A DNA stretch of 32,645 nucleotides from Gemmatimonadales bacterium (lineage in GTDB: Bacteria > Gemmatimonadota > Gemmatimonadetes > Palauibacterales > Palauibacteraceae). Location: positions 1-32,645 of the forward strand of contig VXMR01000045.1 in NCBI GenBank assembly GCA_009841005.1. Direction: 5' to 3'. The notes beneath the pieces are model-generated. The model made no database searches and had not been told where the DNA came from. It saw nothing but the letters and a program-made list of their open reading frames with translations. Of the stretch, positions 9,615-17,855 are shown piece by piece (the first letter of the stretch is position 1; every line of letters starts with the position of its first letter). The position numbers and the translations under genes are program-made.

Positions 9615-10061
9615 ATGGCCATCAAGGACAGCGGCTTCAAGAAAAAGTCCGGGTCGGACGGGTCGATCCCGACCTCTTCGATGGCGGACATCGCGTTCCT
9701 CCTTCTCATCTTCTTCATGGTCACGACCGTCTTCCGGAAGGACCGGAACCGGCAGATCGAATGGACGACGGCGGAGGCCACCGAGAAGATCGACGAGAAG
9801 CGGCAGAACATCCTCCACCTCTGGGTTCAGCGCGACGGTTCGGTCTGGATCAACGACGTGCTGACGCCGTTCGAGGACATCTCGGAGACCGTTCGGCCGA
9901 TCTACGCGGAGAACCGTGAACTCGTGATCGCGATTCGCGGCGATTCCGAAGTGCCTTATCAGCAGATCAATACGATTACGGAAGAACTGCAGGCGTCCGG
10001 CGCGGTGCGCGTCACCTTCGCCACGCGGCTCGAGCAGCGCGCGATGCGGGCTCGGCGCTAG
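9615..10061 (+). CDS. exbD: Biopolymer transport protein ExbD (second copy)
   Basis: This is a second ExbD of 148 residues, starting on the base after the first copy's stop codon. The single membrane helix contains D24 in SSMADIAFLLLIFFMVTTVF. The periplasmic domain includes NILHLWVQRDGSVWINDVLTPFEDI and VPYQQINTITEELQASGAVRVTF. Outside the membrane segment it differs clearly from copy 1, with a longer charged N-terminus and a different periplasmic domain. The two probably form a heteromeric ExbD pair or serve different partners. Tandem exbD genes before tonB are common in Gemmatimonadota and Bacteroidota-type operons. Confidence 0.93.
   Translation: MAIKDSGFKKKSGSDGSIPTSSMADIAFLLLIFFMVTTVFRKDRNRQIEWTTAEATEKIDEKRQNILHLWVQRDGSVWINDVLTPFEDISETVRPIYAENRELVIAIRGDSEVPYQQINTITEELQASGAVRVTFATRLEQRAMRARR
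9665..9703 (+). repeat. 39-bp identical repeat shared by the exbD pair, copy 2
   Basis: Exact copy of 9230-9268. It covers the conserved segment leading into the ExbD membrane helix and suggests tandem duplication with later conversion or strong constraint. Confidence 0.8.
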
Positions 10062-10106
10062 CCAGCAGCAGGACACCACGGGCTTCAGGAGACCGGGAGA
10101 GAAACG

Positions 10107-10766
10107 ATGGAAGAGACCGGAATTCGGCTCACCGCGAACGATCAGTTCAAGCGGGCGAGCACCAACTGGACGCAGGTCGGGTTGTTGGTTGCCGTCACGC
10201 TCCACTTCGGACTGTTCGTCCTCGTCCGCCCGTTCGAGGCGGCGGACCTGGGCGTCGTGGTCGATGAGATCGAGGCGGTGGCGTTGCCGCCCGAGGTGAA
10301 GATCCCGCCGCCGCCGGAACAGATCGCCCGTCCGGCCACCCCGCGGGTCGCTTCGGTTGACATCTCCGAGGACATTACGATCGCGGAAACGACGTTCGAG
10401 TCGTTCACGACGGATAACGCCCTGCCGCCGCCTCCCGAGACCGGCAGTCCGGCGGATCGGCCGTCGTTCATCGTGTACGACACGCCTCCCGTGCTGCTGA
10501 ACGGCGGTGAGATTCAGCAGATACTGCAGCGGGAGTATCCGCGCACGCTGATGGATGCGGGCATCGGGGGCCGGGTCGAACTCTGGCTCTACGTGACGGA
10601 AAACGGAGCCGTCGAGAACTTCGAGGTGAAGACCTCCTCCGATAACGGCCTCCTGGACGAGGCGGCGGGGAAGGTCGTGCAGCAGATGCGGTTCACGCCT
10701 GCGAAGAACCGCGACAAGGTCACGGCGGTCTGGGTCTCCCAGTGGGTGACGTTCGAGGTGATCTAG
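10107..10766 (+). CDS. tonB: TonB family energy transducer
   Basis: TonB carries inner-membrane proton-motive energy to outer-membrane receptors. The 219-residue protein has an N-terminal membrane anchor (about 20-37, VGLLVAVTLHFGLFVLV) containing the histidine expected in TonB anchors. A short proline-rich spacer follows (PPEVKIPPPPEQ and ALPPPPETG), then the C-terminal TonB domain with YPRTLMDAGIGGRVELWLYVTENGAVENFEV, DEAAGKVVQQMRFTPAKNRDK and a final WVTFEV. GGGAGAGA just upstream of ATG 10107 is a good ribosome site. It is last in its operon, with a terminator 47 bases later. Confidence 0.94.
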   Translation: MEETGIRLTANDQFKRASTNWTQVGLLVAVTLHFGLFVLVRPFEAADLGVVVDEIEAVALPPEVKIPPPPEQIARPATPRVASVDISEDITIAETTFESFTTDNALPPPPETGSPADRPSFIVYDTPPVLLNGGEIQQILQREYPRTLMDAGIGGRVELWLYVTENGAVENFEVKTSSDNGLLDEAAGKVVQQMRFTPAKNRDKVTAVWVSQWVTFEVI

Positions 10767-10812
10767 AACTACGGAGACACGACACCAGCCGTCCCGCTTC
10801 CGAGCGACGGCA

Positions 10813-10855
10813 AGCGCCCGGCGACGCCAAAGCGACGCCGGGCGCTCTTTTTTTT
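10813..10855 (+). terminator. Intrinsic terminator after tonB
   Basis: AGCGCCCGGCG (10813-10823) pairs perfectly with CGCCGGGCGCT (10836-10846), with a small inner CGC/GCG extension around CAAA. Eight T follow at 10848-10855. It closes the exbB-exbD-exbD-tonB unit. Confidence 0.92.
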
Positions 10856-10929
10856 CGGTCCGCCGGGTGCCGCCCGGACCCCCGGTAGATGGCTCGCATC
10901 GCCGGGCGCGGCCCCGTAAACTGTGCCGC

Positions 10930-11628
10930 GTGACGAAAGATCAGGTCGAGGCCCGGCTGGCCGAGGTGACGGAGCGCATCGAGGCTGCGGCGAGGCGGGC
11001 AGGACGGCGCGCGAGCGACGTCGAGATCCTCCCCGTGACGAAGGGACATCCCGCAGGGGGAATCGAGATCGTGAAGGCGCTCGGCGTGGGCCGGATCGGC
11101 GAAAACCGGGTGCCGGAAGCCGAAGCCAAGCGGTTGGAACTGGGGCCGACGCCCGGCGTCGCGTGGCACCTGATCGGTCGGCTGCAGCGCAACAAGGCGC
11201 GGCGCGCGGTCCGGCTGTTCGATGTCGTCGAGTCGGTGGACAGCGTGCGGCTCGCGGGCACGTTGAACCGGATCGTCGAAGAGGAACGGCGCGAACCGGT
11301 CGAGGTGCTCGTGCAGGTGAACACGTCGGGGGAGGCGGCGAAGGCCGGCCTGAACCCGGACGTGGTGCTGGACGCCGTGGCCGAGATCTGTGAACTGCCC
11401 GGTCTGCGGGTGGCCGGGCTGATGACGATGGCGCCGTTTACGGCGGACGAGGCGGAGGTCCGGCCCGCGTTTCGCGGCGCGGCGCGGCTGCTGAAACGCT
11501 GTCGCGCGGAGATTCCGGATTTTGAGGGCAGGGCGCTCTCGATGGGGATGAGCAACGATTTCGAGATCGCGATCGAGGAGGGGAGCACGCGGGTGCGACT
11601 CGGCACGGTGCTACTGGGGGAGAGATGA
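10930..11628 (+). CDS. yggS: YggS/YlmE family pyridoxal phosphate homeostasis protein
   Basis: YggS (PLPBP) is a cytosolic alanine-racemase-fold protein that binds PLP and helps vitamin B6 and amino-acid homeostasis; no catalytic reaction is established for the family. The 232 residues from GTG 10930 contain the PLP lysine K38 in ILPVTKGHP, then IGENRVPEAEAK, WHLIGRLQRNKARRAV, the VQVNTSGEAAKAGL strand, LMTMAPFT, and the phosphate-binding SMGMSNDFEIAIEEGSTRVRLGT. The lysine motif is TKGHP rather than the more usual SKTHP. An upstream in-frame ATG at 10867 would reach back towards the terminator region and add unlike residues. The end overlaps divIVA as ATGA. Confidence 0.93.
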   Translation: MTKDQVEARLAEVTERIEAAARRAGRRASDVEILPVTKGHPAGGIEIVKALGVGRIGENRVPEAEAKRLELGPTPGVAWHLIGRLQRNKARRAVRLFDVVESVDSVRLAGTLNRIVEEERREPVEVLVQVNTSGEAAKAGLNPDVVLDAVAEICELPGLRVAGLMTMAPFTADEAEVRPAFRGAARLLKRCRAEIPDFEGRALSMGMSNDFEIAIEEGSTRVRLGTVLLGER

Positions 11629-12272
11629 TCGATCTGACACCGCTTGACGTCCGCAAGAAGAAGGACGACTTCAGGCGTTCGGTGCGCGGGTACGACGCAC
11701 AGCAGGTCGATGCGTTCCTCGCGGTCGTGGCGGATTGCCTCGAACGCCACGTGCGCGAGCACGTCGTGCTCAGCGATCGGATCGAGCAGCAGAAACACCA
11801 GTTGGAGAGCTACAGGGCTCGCGAGAAGGCCCTCAACGAAGCGCTCCTGGCCGCTCAGGAGCTGCGCGAGGAGGCCCGCCTGCAGTCCGAGCGCGACGCG
11901 GCCGTGCGGCTCCGCGAGGCCGAGATGCGCGCGGGCGCCGTGCTCGCCGACGCGGAGCGGGCCGTCCGCCTCTGCCACGACAAGGTCGAAGACCTGAAGG
12001 CGACCCGGGGCCGCTTCCTCGCCGCGCTGCGGAAACTGTTCGAGCGCTTCGACGAATACCTCGACTTCGAGGATGAACGGTTCGGGGACGGAGCCGGCGA
12101 TCTCGACCGGTTCATCGAGCGGCTCCGGAGAGCGAGCGGAGACGGGGCACCCGAGGTTGCCGCCGCCGAGCCCATCGCGGCCGAGCCCATGGCTCCGGAG
12201 TCCGATACCGAGGCCCCGCTTCCATCGATTAGCCGGGTCGACGCCGGCGGTTCGGGCGCCGCGTCGACCTGA
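11625..12272 (+). CDS. divIVA: DivIVA-domain protein
   Basis: DivIVA-family proteins bind curved membrane and recruit division or polar-growth factors; in Firmicutes and Actinobacteria they act at septa and poles. The N-terminal domain is clear: LTPLDVRKKKDDFRRSVRGYDAQQVDAFL. A long charged coiled coil follows (about 45-160, many Glu/Arg/Leu/Ala heptads). The tail after about 175 is disordered and Ala/Pro/Glu-rich. Length is 215 residues. GGGGGAGAG directly before ATG 11625 gives a good start, overlapping yggS by four bases. A DivIVA protein in a TonB-bearing diderm is noteworthy. Its place between yggS and ileS mirrors the Bacillus order, where sepF, ylmG and ylmH also occur. Confidence 0.88.
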   Translation: MIDLTPLDVRKKKDDFRRSVRGYDAQQVDAFLAVVADCLERHVREHVVLSDRIEQQKHQLESYRAREKALNEALLAAQELREEARLQSERDAAVRLREAEMRAGAVLADAERAVRLCHDKVEDLKATRGRFLAALRKLFERFDEYLDFEDERFGDGAGDLDRFIERLRRASGDGAPEVAAAEPIAAEPMAPESDTEAPLPSISRVDAGGSGAAST

Positions 12273-12350
12273 CCGCAGCACCCCGCTGCGCACGCCCGCC
12301 GTTCCGACGACTGCGTCGACCATCGAGAGATAACCAGACGGAGCACCTCC

Positions 12351-15300
12351 ATGGCCTACCGGCCGATACCGGAGTCCGCACGCGGGCTCGAAGCCGAAGT
12401 CCTCGAAAGCTGGGAGGAAGAGAAGACCTTCGAGCGCAGCCTCGCGGCCCGGTCGGCTGCGCCGGATTTCGTGTTCTACGAGGGACCGCCGACCGCGAAC
12501 GCCGCGCCCGGCGTCCATCACATCCTTGCCCGCACGATCAAGGATGCGGTGGCGCGATACCGCACCATGTCCGGCCATCACGTGCCGCGGAAAGCGGGCT
12601 GGGACACCCACGGACTGCCGGTGGAACTCGAGGTCGAGCGCTCGCTCGGCATCTCCGGCAAGCCGGACATCGAGCGTTACGGAATCCGGAAGTTCAACGA
12701 CAACTGCCGGAACAACGTGTTCCGCTACCAGGACGCCTGGGAGCGGCTGTCCCGGGACATCGGCTACTGGCTGGACTACGGCGACCCGTACGTCACGTAC
12801 TCGAACGAGTTCATCGAGTCGGGCTGGTGGGCGCTCTCGGAGATCGAGAAGCGGGGCCTGCTGTACAGGGGATACCGCGTCATCCCGACGTGTCCGCGCT
12901 GCGGCACCGGCCTCTCGAGCCACGAGGTGGCCCAGGGCTACCGCGACGTGACCGAGCCCGCGGTCTACATGAAGTTCCATCTCGTCGACGACCCGGACGG
13001 CGCGCGGATCCTGAGCTGGACCACGACCCCCTGGACGCTTCCGGGCAACCTCGGCCTCGCGGTGGGGCCCGACATCCCCTATGCCCGCGTACGCGTCCTG
13101 CCCGAGGGTGCGGACGGCGGCACGACCCCCGCACGGGCGCACGACGGGCCCGGCGGGGCTTCGCCGGGAGAGGTGCTCATCCTGGCCCGCGACCGCGTCG
13201 CCGAGGTGCTGCGGCACCCCTATGAGATCGTCGGGGAGGTGCGCGGCGGTGAACTCGCCGGGCGGCGCTACCGCCCGCTCTTCCCGAACGCGGTGGACGG
13301 CGCCGGCTCCGATACGGCATGGACGGTGCTGGAGGCGGATTTTGTCACGGTCGACGACGGGACGGGCGTCGTCCACACGGCGGTGATGTACGGGGAAGAC
13401 GACTTCCGGCTGGGCGAGGCGGCGGGACTGCCGATGCAGCACACGGTCGGCGGGGACGGGCGCTTCCTCGACACCGTGCCGGGCGGACTTGCCGGGATGC
13501 ACGTGAAAGATGGAGAGACCGAACGCGCGCTCCGCGACTGGGCCGTCGCGCACGACCAGCTGTATCTGCGCGAGATGTACGAGCACAGCTATCCCCACTG
13601 CTGGCGCTGCGACAGCGCGCTTCTCTACATGGCGCGCGATTCGTGGTACATCCGGACGACCGCCGTGAAGTCGCGCCTGCTCGAGCATAATGCGTCCATT
13701 GACTGGCATCCGCCCGAGACGGGATCCGGCCGCATGGGCGAGTGGCTGCAGAACAACATCGACTGGGCGCTCTCGCGCGAGCGGTACTGGGGAACCCCCC
13801 TTCCCATCTGGCTCTGCTCCGACTGCGACGAACACCGGGAGGTGCTCGGATCCTTCGCGGAACTGGGGCGCCGCGTCGGCGGCCTCCCCGAGGACTTCGA
13901 TCCTCACCGGCCGGGGATCGACGGATACGAGTGGTGCTGTCCCGTCGACGCATGCGGCGGCACGATGCGGCGCGTCCCGGAAGTCGCCGATGCGTGGTTC
14001 GACTCCGGCTCCATGCCCTACGCCCAGTGGCACTATCCGTTCGAGAACCGGGACACCTTCGAGCGCTACTTCCCGGCCGACTACATCGCCGAGGGCGTCG
14101 ACCAGACGCGCGGCTGGTTCTACTCGCTCCTCGCGCTGTCCACCATTCTCTTCGACCGCGCACCGTTCCGGGCCGTCGTCGTCAACGACCAGGTGCTCGA
14201 TGCAAAGGGACGGAAGATGTCGAAGTCGCGGGGCAACGCGGTGGATCCGCGCGACGCGCTCGACACGTACGGGGCCGATGTCACGCGTTTCTACTTCCTC
14301 TCGGGGTCCAACCCCTGGGTGCCGAAGCGGTGGGATCCGTCGGCGCTCCGCGAGACCGACCGCAAGCTGTTCGCCACACTCCGTCACACGTACCGCTTCT
14401 TCGCCCTCTACGCGAACGAGGAGGGGTGGTCCCACACCGCGTCCTCCGCGGCTCCCGTCTCCGACCGAAGCGACCTCGACCGCTGGGTGCTCGCCCGCCT
14501 GGACCGGGTCGTGCGGCTCGTGGGGGAAGCGCTGGAGGCGTTCGATCTCACGGCCGGGGCGCGCGCCATCCAGGAGTTCGTGCTCGACGACGTGTCGAAC
14601 TGGTACGTGCGCCGGAGCCGCGACCGCTTCTGGGCGACGCAACCGGGGACCGCGGTCGCGAGCGCCGACGCCTTCGCGACGCTCCACGAATGTCTCGCCA
14701 CGACCGCGCGGCTGCTCGCCCCGTACGCCCCGTTCATGTCCGATTGGCTGTACCGGGCGCTCACAGACGAAGCGTCCGTCCACCTGGCGGATTTCCCGGA
14801 GCCGGAAGGGCATTCGGAGCCGGAGCTCGAGCAGGCGATGGACGACGTCCGGCGCCTGGTGGCGCTGGGCCGCGCCGCCCGGGAAAAGGCGGGGGTGCGG
14901 ATTCGGCAGCCGCTGCGCACGCTTCACGCGGTTCTGCCGGAGGGACGGGCGCTCGCGGACCCGATGGCTGCGCTTGCGATGGAAGAACTCAACGTGAAAA
15001 TGGTTGTGTCGCTGGGGGACAGCGAAGATCTTACCCGGCTATACGCGAAGCCGCGGTTCGGTGCGCTGGGTCCGAAACACGGGGCGCGCACGCCGGCCGT
15101 CGCGGCCGGGATCGCGGATCTGGATGCGGTGGCCCTGAGGAGGCTCAGGGACGGGGAGCCGCTCGACGTCGAGATCGGAGGCGAACGGGTTCGGGTGACG
15201 CCCGAAGACCTCGTGATTCACGAGGAGACGCTCACCGATCTCGCCGTGGCGACGGGAGGCGGTTACCTCGCGGCCCTGGATACCGACATCGATGATGCGC

Positions 15301-15578
15301 TGCGCGGCGAAGGTTACGCGCGGGAGATCGTGAACCGCGTCCAGCGGTTGCGGCGCGATGCGGGGCTCGAGGTCGCCGACCGCATCCGCCTCGGCGTGGC
15401 GGGTCCGCAGGATCTGGAACAGGCGGTGTCGAAGCACGCGGACTACGTCGCCGGCGAGACGCTGGCCGTAGAAGTACAGACGGGGTCGGTCCCCCGGGGA
15501 GGCCTGAGTACGGCCGTGGTGAAGATCGACGACGTCGAGGTCCGCATCGGAATCGGCGGAGTCGACGAACGCGCTTGA
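12351..15578 (+). CDS. ileS: Isoleucyl-tRNA synthetase, type 2 (eukaryal-like), GXHH signature
   Basis: IleS charges tRNA-Ile and edits misactivated valine. The 1075-residue length, the C-terminal half (anticodon-binding domain, then regions such as VRIRQPLRTLHAVLP and LRRDAGLEVADRIRL) and the absence of a Cys-rich C-terminal zinc finger point to the eukaryal-like IleS2 class. The N-terminal block YEGPPTANAAPGVHH places G54-V55-H56-H57 where class I enzymes carry HXGH, so the motif is the swapped GXHH form. GWDTHGLPVE, the CP1 editing domain (SWTTTPWTLPGN; GTGVVHTAVMYGEDD), Cys pairs in CPRCG and CWRCDSA, and KMSKS at 622-626 are all intact. GGAG lies upstream of ATG 12351. Confidence 0.96.
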   Translation: MAYRPIPESARGLEAEVLESWEEEKTFERSLAARSAAPDFVFYEGPPTANAAPGVHHILARTIKDAVARYRTMSGHHVPRKAGWDTHGLPVELEVERSLGISGKPDIERYGIRKFNDNCRNNVFRYQDAWERLSRDIGYWLDYGDPYVTYSNEFIESGWWALSEIEKRGLLYRGYRVIPTCPRCGTGLSSHEVAQGYRDVTEPAVYMKFHLVDDPDGARILSWTTTPWTLPGNLGLAVGPDIPYARVRVLPEGADGGTTPARAHDGPGGASPGEVLILARDRVAEVLRHPYEIVGEVRGGELAGRRYRPLFPNAVDGAGSDTAWTVLEADFVTVDDGTGVVHTAVMYGEDDFRLGEAAGLPMQHTVGGDGRFLDTVPGGLAGMHVKDGETERALRDWAVAHDQLYLREMYEHSYPHCWRCDSALLYMARDSWYIRTTAVKSRLLEHNASIDWHPPETGSGRMGEWLQNNIDWALSRERYWGTPLPIWLCSDCDEHREVLGSFAELGRRVGGLPEDFDPHRPGIDGYEWCCPVDACGGTMRRVPEVADAWFDSGSMPYAQWHYPFENRDTFERYFPADYIAEGVDQTRGWFYSLLALSTILFDRAPFRAVVVNDQVLDAKGRKMSKSRGNAVDPRDALDTYGADVTRFYFLSGSNPWVPKRWDPSALRETDRKLFATLRHTYRFFALYANEEGWSHTASSAAPVSDRSDLDRWVLARLDRVVRLVGEALEAFDLTAGARAIQEFVLDDVSNWYVRRSRDRFWATQPGTAVASADAFATLHECLATTARLLAPYAPFMSDWLYRALTDEASVHLADFPEPEGHSEPELEQAMDDVRRLVALGRAAREKAGVRIRQPLRTLHAVLPEGRALADPMAALAMEELNVKMVVSLGDSEDLTRLYAKPRFGALGPKHGARTPAVAAGIADLDAVALRRLRDGEPLDVEIGGERVRVTPEDLVIHEETLTDLAVATGGGYLAALDTDIDDALRGEGYAREIVNRVQRLRRDAGLEVADRIRLGVAGPQDLEQAVSKHADYVAGETLAVEVQTGSVPRGGLSTAVVKIDDVEVRIGIGGVDERA

Positions 15579-15583
15579 GAAGG

Positions 15584-15961
15584 ATGAACGCGGAACAACG
15601 GAAACACATCGAGAAGAGACTGCTGGCGGCCCGGTCGCGCGCGACGCGGGAGCTCGGTCAGTACGACGACTCGTTCACGAGTTCCCTTCAGGGGGCGGAC
15701 AGCGACCTGGCCGCCTACAGCTTCCATATGGCGGACCAGGGGACGGACGCCATGGAGCGCGAGAAGGCGTTCCTGTTCGCGAGCAAGGAGGGTCGGCTGC
15801 TCTACCACATCGACGAGGCGCTGAGGCGGCTCTATCGGAACCCGGAGCAATTCGGAAGGTGCGAGGACTGCGACGAGGAGATCAGCTTCGAGCGGCTCGA
15901 CGCCCTCCCGCACGCGCGGCTCTGCATCAGGTGCAAGGAGAAGGAGGAGACGGGTGGCTGA
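15584..15961 (+). CDS. TraR/DksA family zinc-finger protein
   Basis: The family binds the RNA polymerase secondary channel and can alter promoter kinetics with ppGpp; shorter members are often of unknown role. The 125 residues from ATG 15584 form a coiled-coil hairpin whose tip carries D51 and D55 (DQGTDAMERE), followed by a C4 zinc finger (C93-x2-C96 and C114-x2-C117; CEDCDEEI, LCIRCKEKE). A TTG at 15575 inside the ileS end would add three residues. It sits between ileS and lspA, a position where Bacillus also has a DksA/TraR-type gene. The end overlaps lspA by eight bases. Confidence 0.9.
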   Translation: MNAEQRKHIEKRLLAARSRATRELGQYDDSFTSSLQGADSDLAAYSFHMADQGTDAMEREKAFLFASKEGRLLYHIDEALRRLYRNPEQFGRCEDCDEEISFERLDALPHARLCIRCKEKEETGG

Positions 15962-16493
15962 AGCTTCCGGACGCGATCACCAGGTCCGCCTCTGGCTGAC
16001 GCTCGTTCCGATCGTCGTTATCCTCGCGCTGGACATCGTGACCAAGGCGTGGGTCATGAACACGTTCGAGCTGTACGAGCGAACACCCGTGATCGGCGAC
16101 TTCTTCCGCTTCACCTACACGCACAACCGCGGCGCCGCTTTCGGGCTCGACATCGGCGAACATTCGCGGATCTTCTTTCTCATCCTCTCCCTGATCGCGC
16201 TCGGCGTGCTCGGCGTCATCTACCGCGGCACCCCGTCGTCGGATCGACTTCGCATCCTCGCCATCTCGCTCGTATCCGCCGGCGCGCTCGGCAACATCTG
16301 GGATCGCATCCGGCTGGAAGCCGGCGTCGTGGACTTCCTCGATTTCGGCATCGGTGCGAGCCGCTTCCCCATCTTCAACATCGCGGATTCCGCCGTGACG
16401 GTCGGCGCGGTGCTGCTGCTGATCTCGTTCTGGCTTGAGGGCCGGCGCGAGAGGGAGGTAGCGGCTGCGGCGGCGGAGGCGACCCCCGAGTGA
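15954..16493 (+). CDS. lspA: Lipoprotein signal peptidase (signal peptidase II)
   Basis: LspA is the integral membrane aspartyl protease that removes signal peptides from prolipoproteins; globomycin inhibits it. The 179-residue protein has four membrane segments (about 13-31, 71-90, 98-114 and 141-160). Family motifs are DIVTKAWV, TYTHNRGAAFG, and GALGNIWDRI (usually GNLIDR). The catalytic pair is D127 in GVVDFLDF and D145 in FNIADSAV. GTG 15954 is preceded by the strong AAGGAGGAG Shine-Dalgarno in the end of the previous gene. The gene is followed by rluD at one base, the usual lspA-rluD pairing. Confidence 0.96.
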   Translation: MAEASGRDHQVRLWLTLVPIVVILALDIVTKAWVMNTFELYERTPVIGDFFRFTYTHNRGAAFGLDIGEHSRIFFLILSLIALGVLGVIYRGTPSSDRLRILAISLVSAGALGNIWDRIRLEAGVVDFLDFGIGASRFPIFNIADSAVTVGAVLLLISFWLEGRREREVAAAAAEATPE

Positions 16494-16494
16494 A

Positions 16495-17487
16495 GTGAGT
16501 CCACCCGAATCCGATGCGGCGGGTGCGGGCGGGCCGCGGCTCATCGAGATCGGCGAGAGCGAGGACGCGGCCGCCGACCGGATCGACCGCCTGCTGGCCG
16601 AACGTCTCTCGCTGAGCCGGGCCCGAGTCGTGCAACTCATCTCCGACGGCCGGGTGACCGTCGGTGGACAGGTCCCGAGGAAGCGATACCGGCCGCGGGC
16701 GGGAGATCGGATCGAGGTCGAACTGCCGCCCCCGGTTGCGACCCGGCTGGAGCCCGAGGACATCCCCGTCGAGATCCGATACGCGGACGACGACCTCGCG
16801 GTGGTCGAGAAGCCGGCAGGACTCGTCGTCCACCCCGCGCCCGGCCATCCGGGCGGCACGCTTGTGAACGCCCTCCTCTTTCACCTCGGCGGGCTGTCGA
16901 GCATCGGCGGGGACCGCCGGCCCGGGATCGTTCACCGGCTGGACAAGGACACGAGCGGGCTCATGCTCGTCGCGCGCCGGGACGAGGCGCATCGGGCGCT
17001 GTCCGCCGCACTCGGGCGCCGCGAGGTCGAGCGCGGGTACGTCGCCGCGGCCTGGGGACACCTCGACGAGGAGCGGTTCACGGTCGATCGCCCGATCGGG
17101 CGCGATCCGCGCGCCCGGAAGCGGATGGCCGTGCGCGAGACCGGACGGCCCGCGGTGACGCACTTCAAGCGCCTGGAGCGGTGGAACGCCGCGGAGTTGC
17201 TCGCCGTGCGGCTCGCTACGGGGAGGACGCACCAGATTCGGGTGCACCTCGGATCGCTCGGACACCCGGTCGTCGGCGACCCGATCTACGGACCGAACCG
17301 GGAACGCGGCTTCGGCGGCGCGGGCGGCCGCTGGGCCGGAGAGTTCCGGCGCCGGGCCGGGCGACTCTTCCTGCACGCCGCGCACCTCGCGTTCGAGCAC
17401 CCCGGGACCGGCGAGGCGCTGTCCTTCGCCTCGCCGCTCCCCTCGCCGCTCCTGGAGGCCTCGGAATGGGCCCGGGCGAGTTCGTGA
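16495..17487 (+). CDS. rluD: RluA/RluD family 23S rRNA pseudouridine synthase
   Basis: The enzyme isomerises uridines in large-subunit rRNA. An S4 RNA-binding domain lies near the N-terminus (about 28-75: DRLLAERLSLSRARVVQLISDGRVTVGG). The catalytic domain has VVEKPAGLVVHP, the active-site GIVHRLDKDTSGLMLVA with catalytic D150, and the C-terminal LLAVRLATGRTHQIRVHL and GHPVVGDPIYG motifs. Length is 330 residues, normal for RluD. The start codon GTG 16495 follows the lspA stop by one base, with GGAGG about 15 bases upstream. RluD versus RluC specificity is inferred from the lspA neighbour. Confidence 0.93.
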   Translation: MSPPESDAAGAGGPRLIEIGESEDAAADRIDRLLAERLSLSRARVVQLISDGRVTVGGQVPRKRYRPRAGDRIEVELPPPVATRLEPEDIPVEIRYADDDLAVVEKPAGLVVHPAPGHPGGTLVNALLFHLGGLSSIGGDRRPGIVHRLDKDTSGLMLVARRDEAHRALSAALGRREVERGYVAAAWGHLDEERFTVDRPIGRDPRARKRMAVRETGRPAVTHFKRLERWNAAELLAVRLATGRTHQIRVHLGSLGHPVVGDPIYGPNRERGFGGAGGRWAGEFRRRAGRLFLHAAHLAFEHPGTGEALSFASPLPSPLLEASEWARASS

Positions 17488-17525
17488 GTTGCCCCCGGCG
17501 GGCCGGGAACGCGTGCCCATCGTGG

Positions 17526-17554
17526 TTGACGCGTGTCGGAGGGACGTCTAGCGT
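17526..17554 (+). promoter_or_regulatory. Candidate promoter giving a leaderless mRNA
   Basis: TTGACG (17526-17531) and TAGCGT (17549-17554) are separated by 17 bases. Transcription would begin about six to seven bases later, on or beside the ATG at 17561, and there is no Shine-Dalgarno before that ATG. Confidence 0.45.
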
Positions 17555-17560
17555 CCCCGC

Positions 17561-17785
17561 ATGAATCAGGGAAGACGCGACCGGAGGAGTGGGGACGCCC
17601 CCGCCCGGGGCCTCCAGTTCGGAGTGGCCAACTACGTGGCGTTCGCGCTCGGCCTCACGTCGATCGCCGCCGGGTACGTGCTGCTCGACCGGGGGTCCGT
17701 GACGGCTGCGCCGCTCCTGCTCATCCTGGGCTATGTGGTGTTCCTGCCCGCCGGCCTGATCCTCGGCTGGCGTCGGCTCAGCTAG
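17561..17785 (+). CDS. Small two-helix membrane protein (DUF3098-like)
   Basis: The 74-residue protein has a charged N-terminus (MNQGRRDRRSGD) and then FGVANYVAFALGLTSIAAGYVLL (first helix, about 20-42) and a second helix (about 48-68, APLLLILGYVVFLPAGLILGW). The FxxxNYxxxxxGxxxIxxGYxLL pattern resembles small proteins of the DUF3098 type; I am not certain of the family. No function is known. It is probably an inner-membrane protein. It starts 73 bases after rluD with a candidate promoter and no ribosome site, so it may be translated from a leaderless mRNA. Confidence 0.75.
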   Translation: MNQGRRDRRSGDAPARGLQFGVANYVAFALGLTSIAAGYVLLDRGSVTAAPLLLILGYVVFLPAGLILGWRRLS

Positions 17786-17855
17786 CGCCGGCTCGGCCAG
17801 CGGGAGTCGGCCCGGGGAGGCCCCGCCGCAACGCCGCGCGGATGGCCACGATTCG

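Noticed and set aside
12273..12350. Possible T-box leader before ileS
   Set aside because: The gap is only 78 bases, without the T-box consensus or a terminator/antiterminator pair.
10941..14927. Very long open frame on the - strand (over 1300 codons) opposite yggS, divIVA and ileS
   Set aside because: It is antisense to three well-supported genes. High GC at third codon positions removes stop codons from the opposite strand, and the translation shows no family features.
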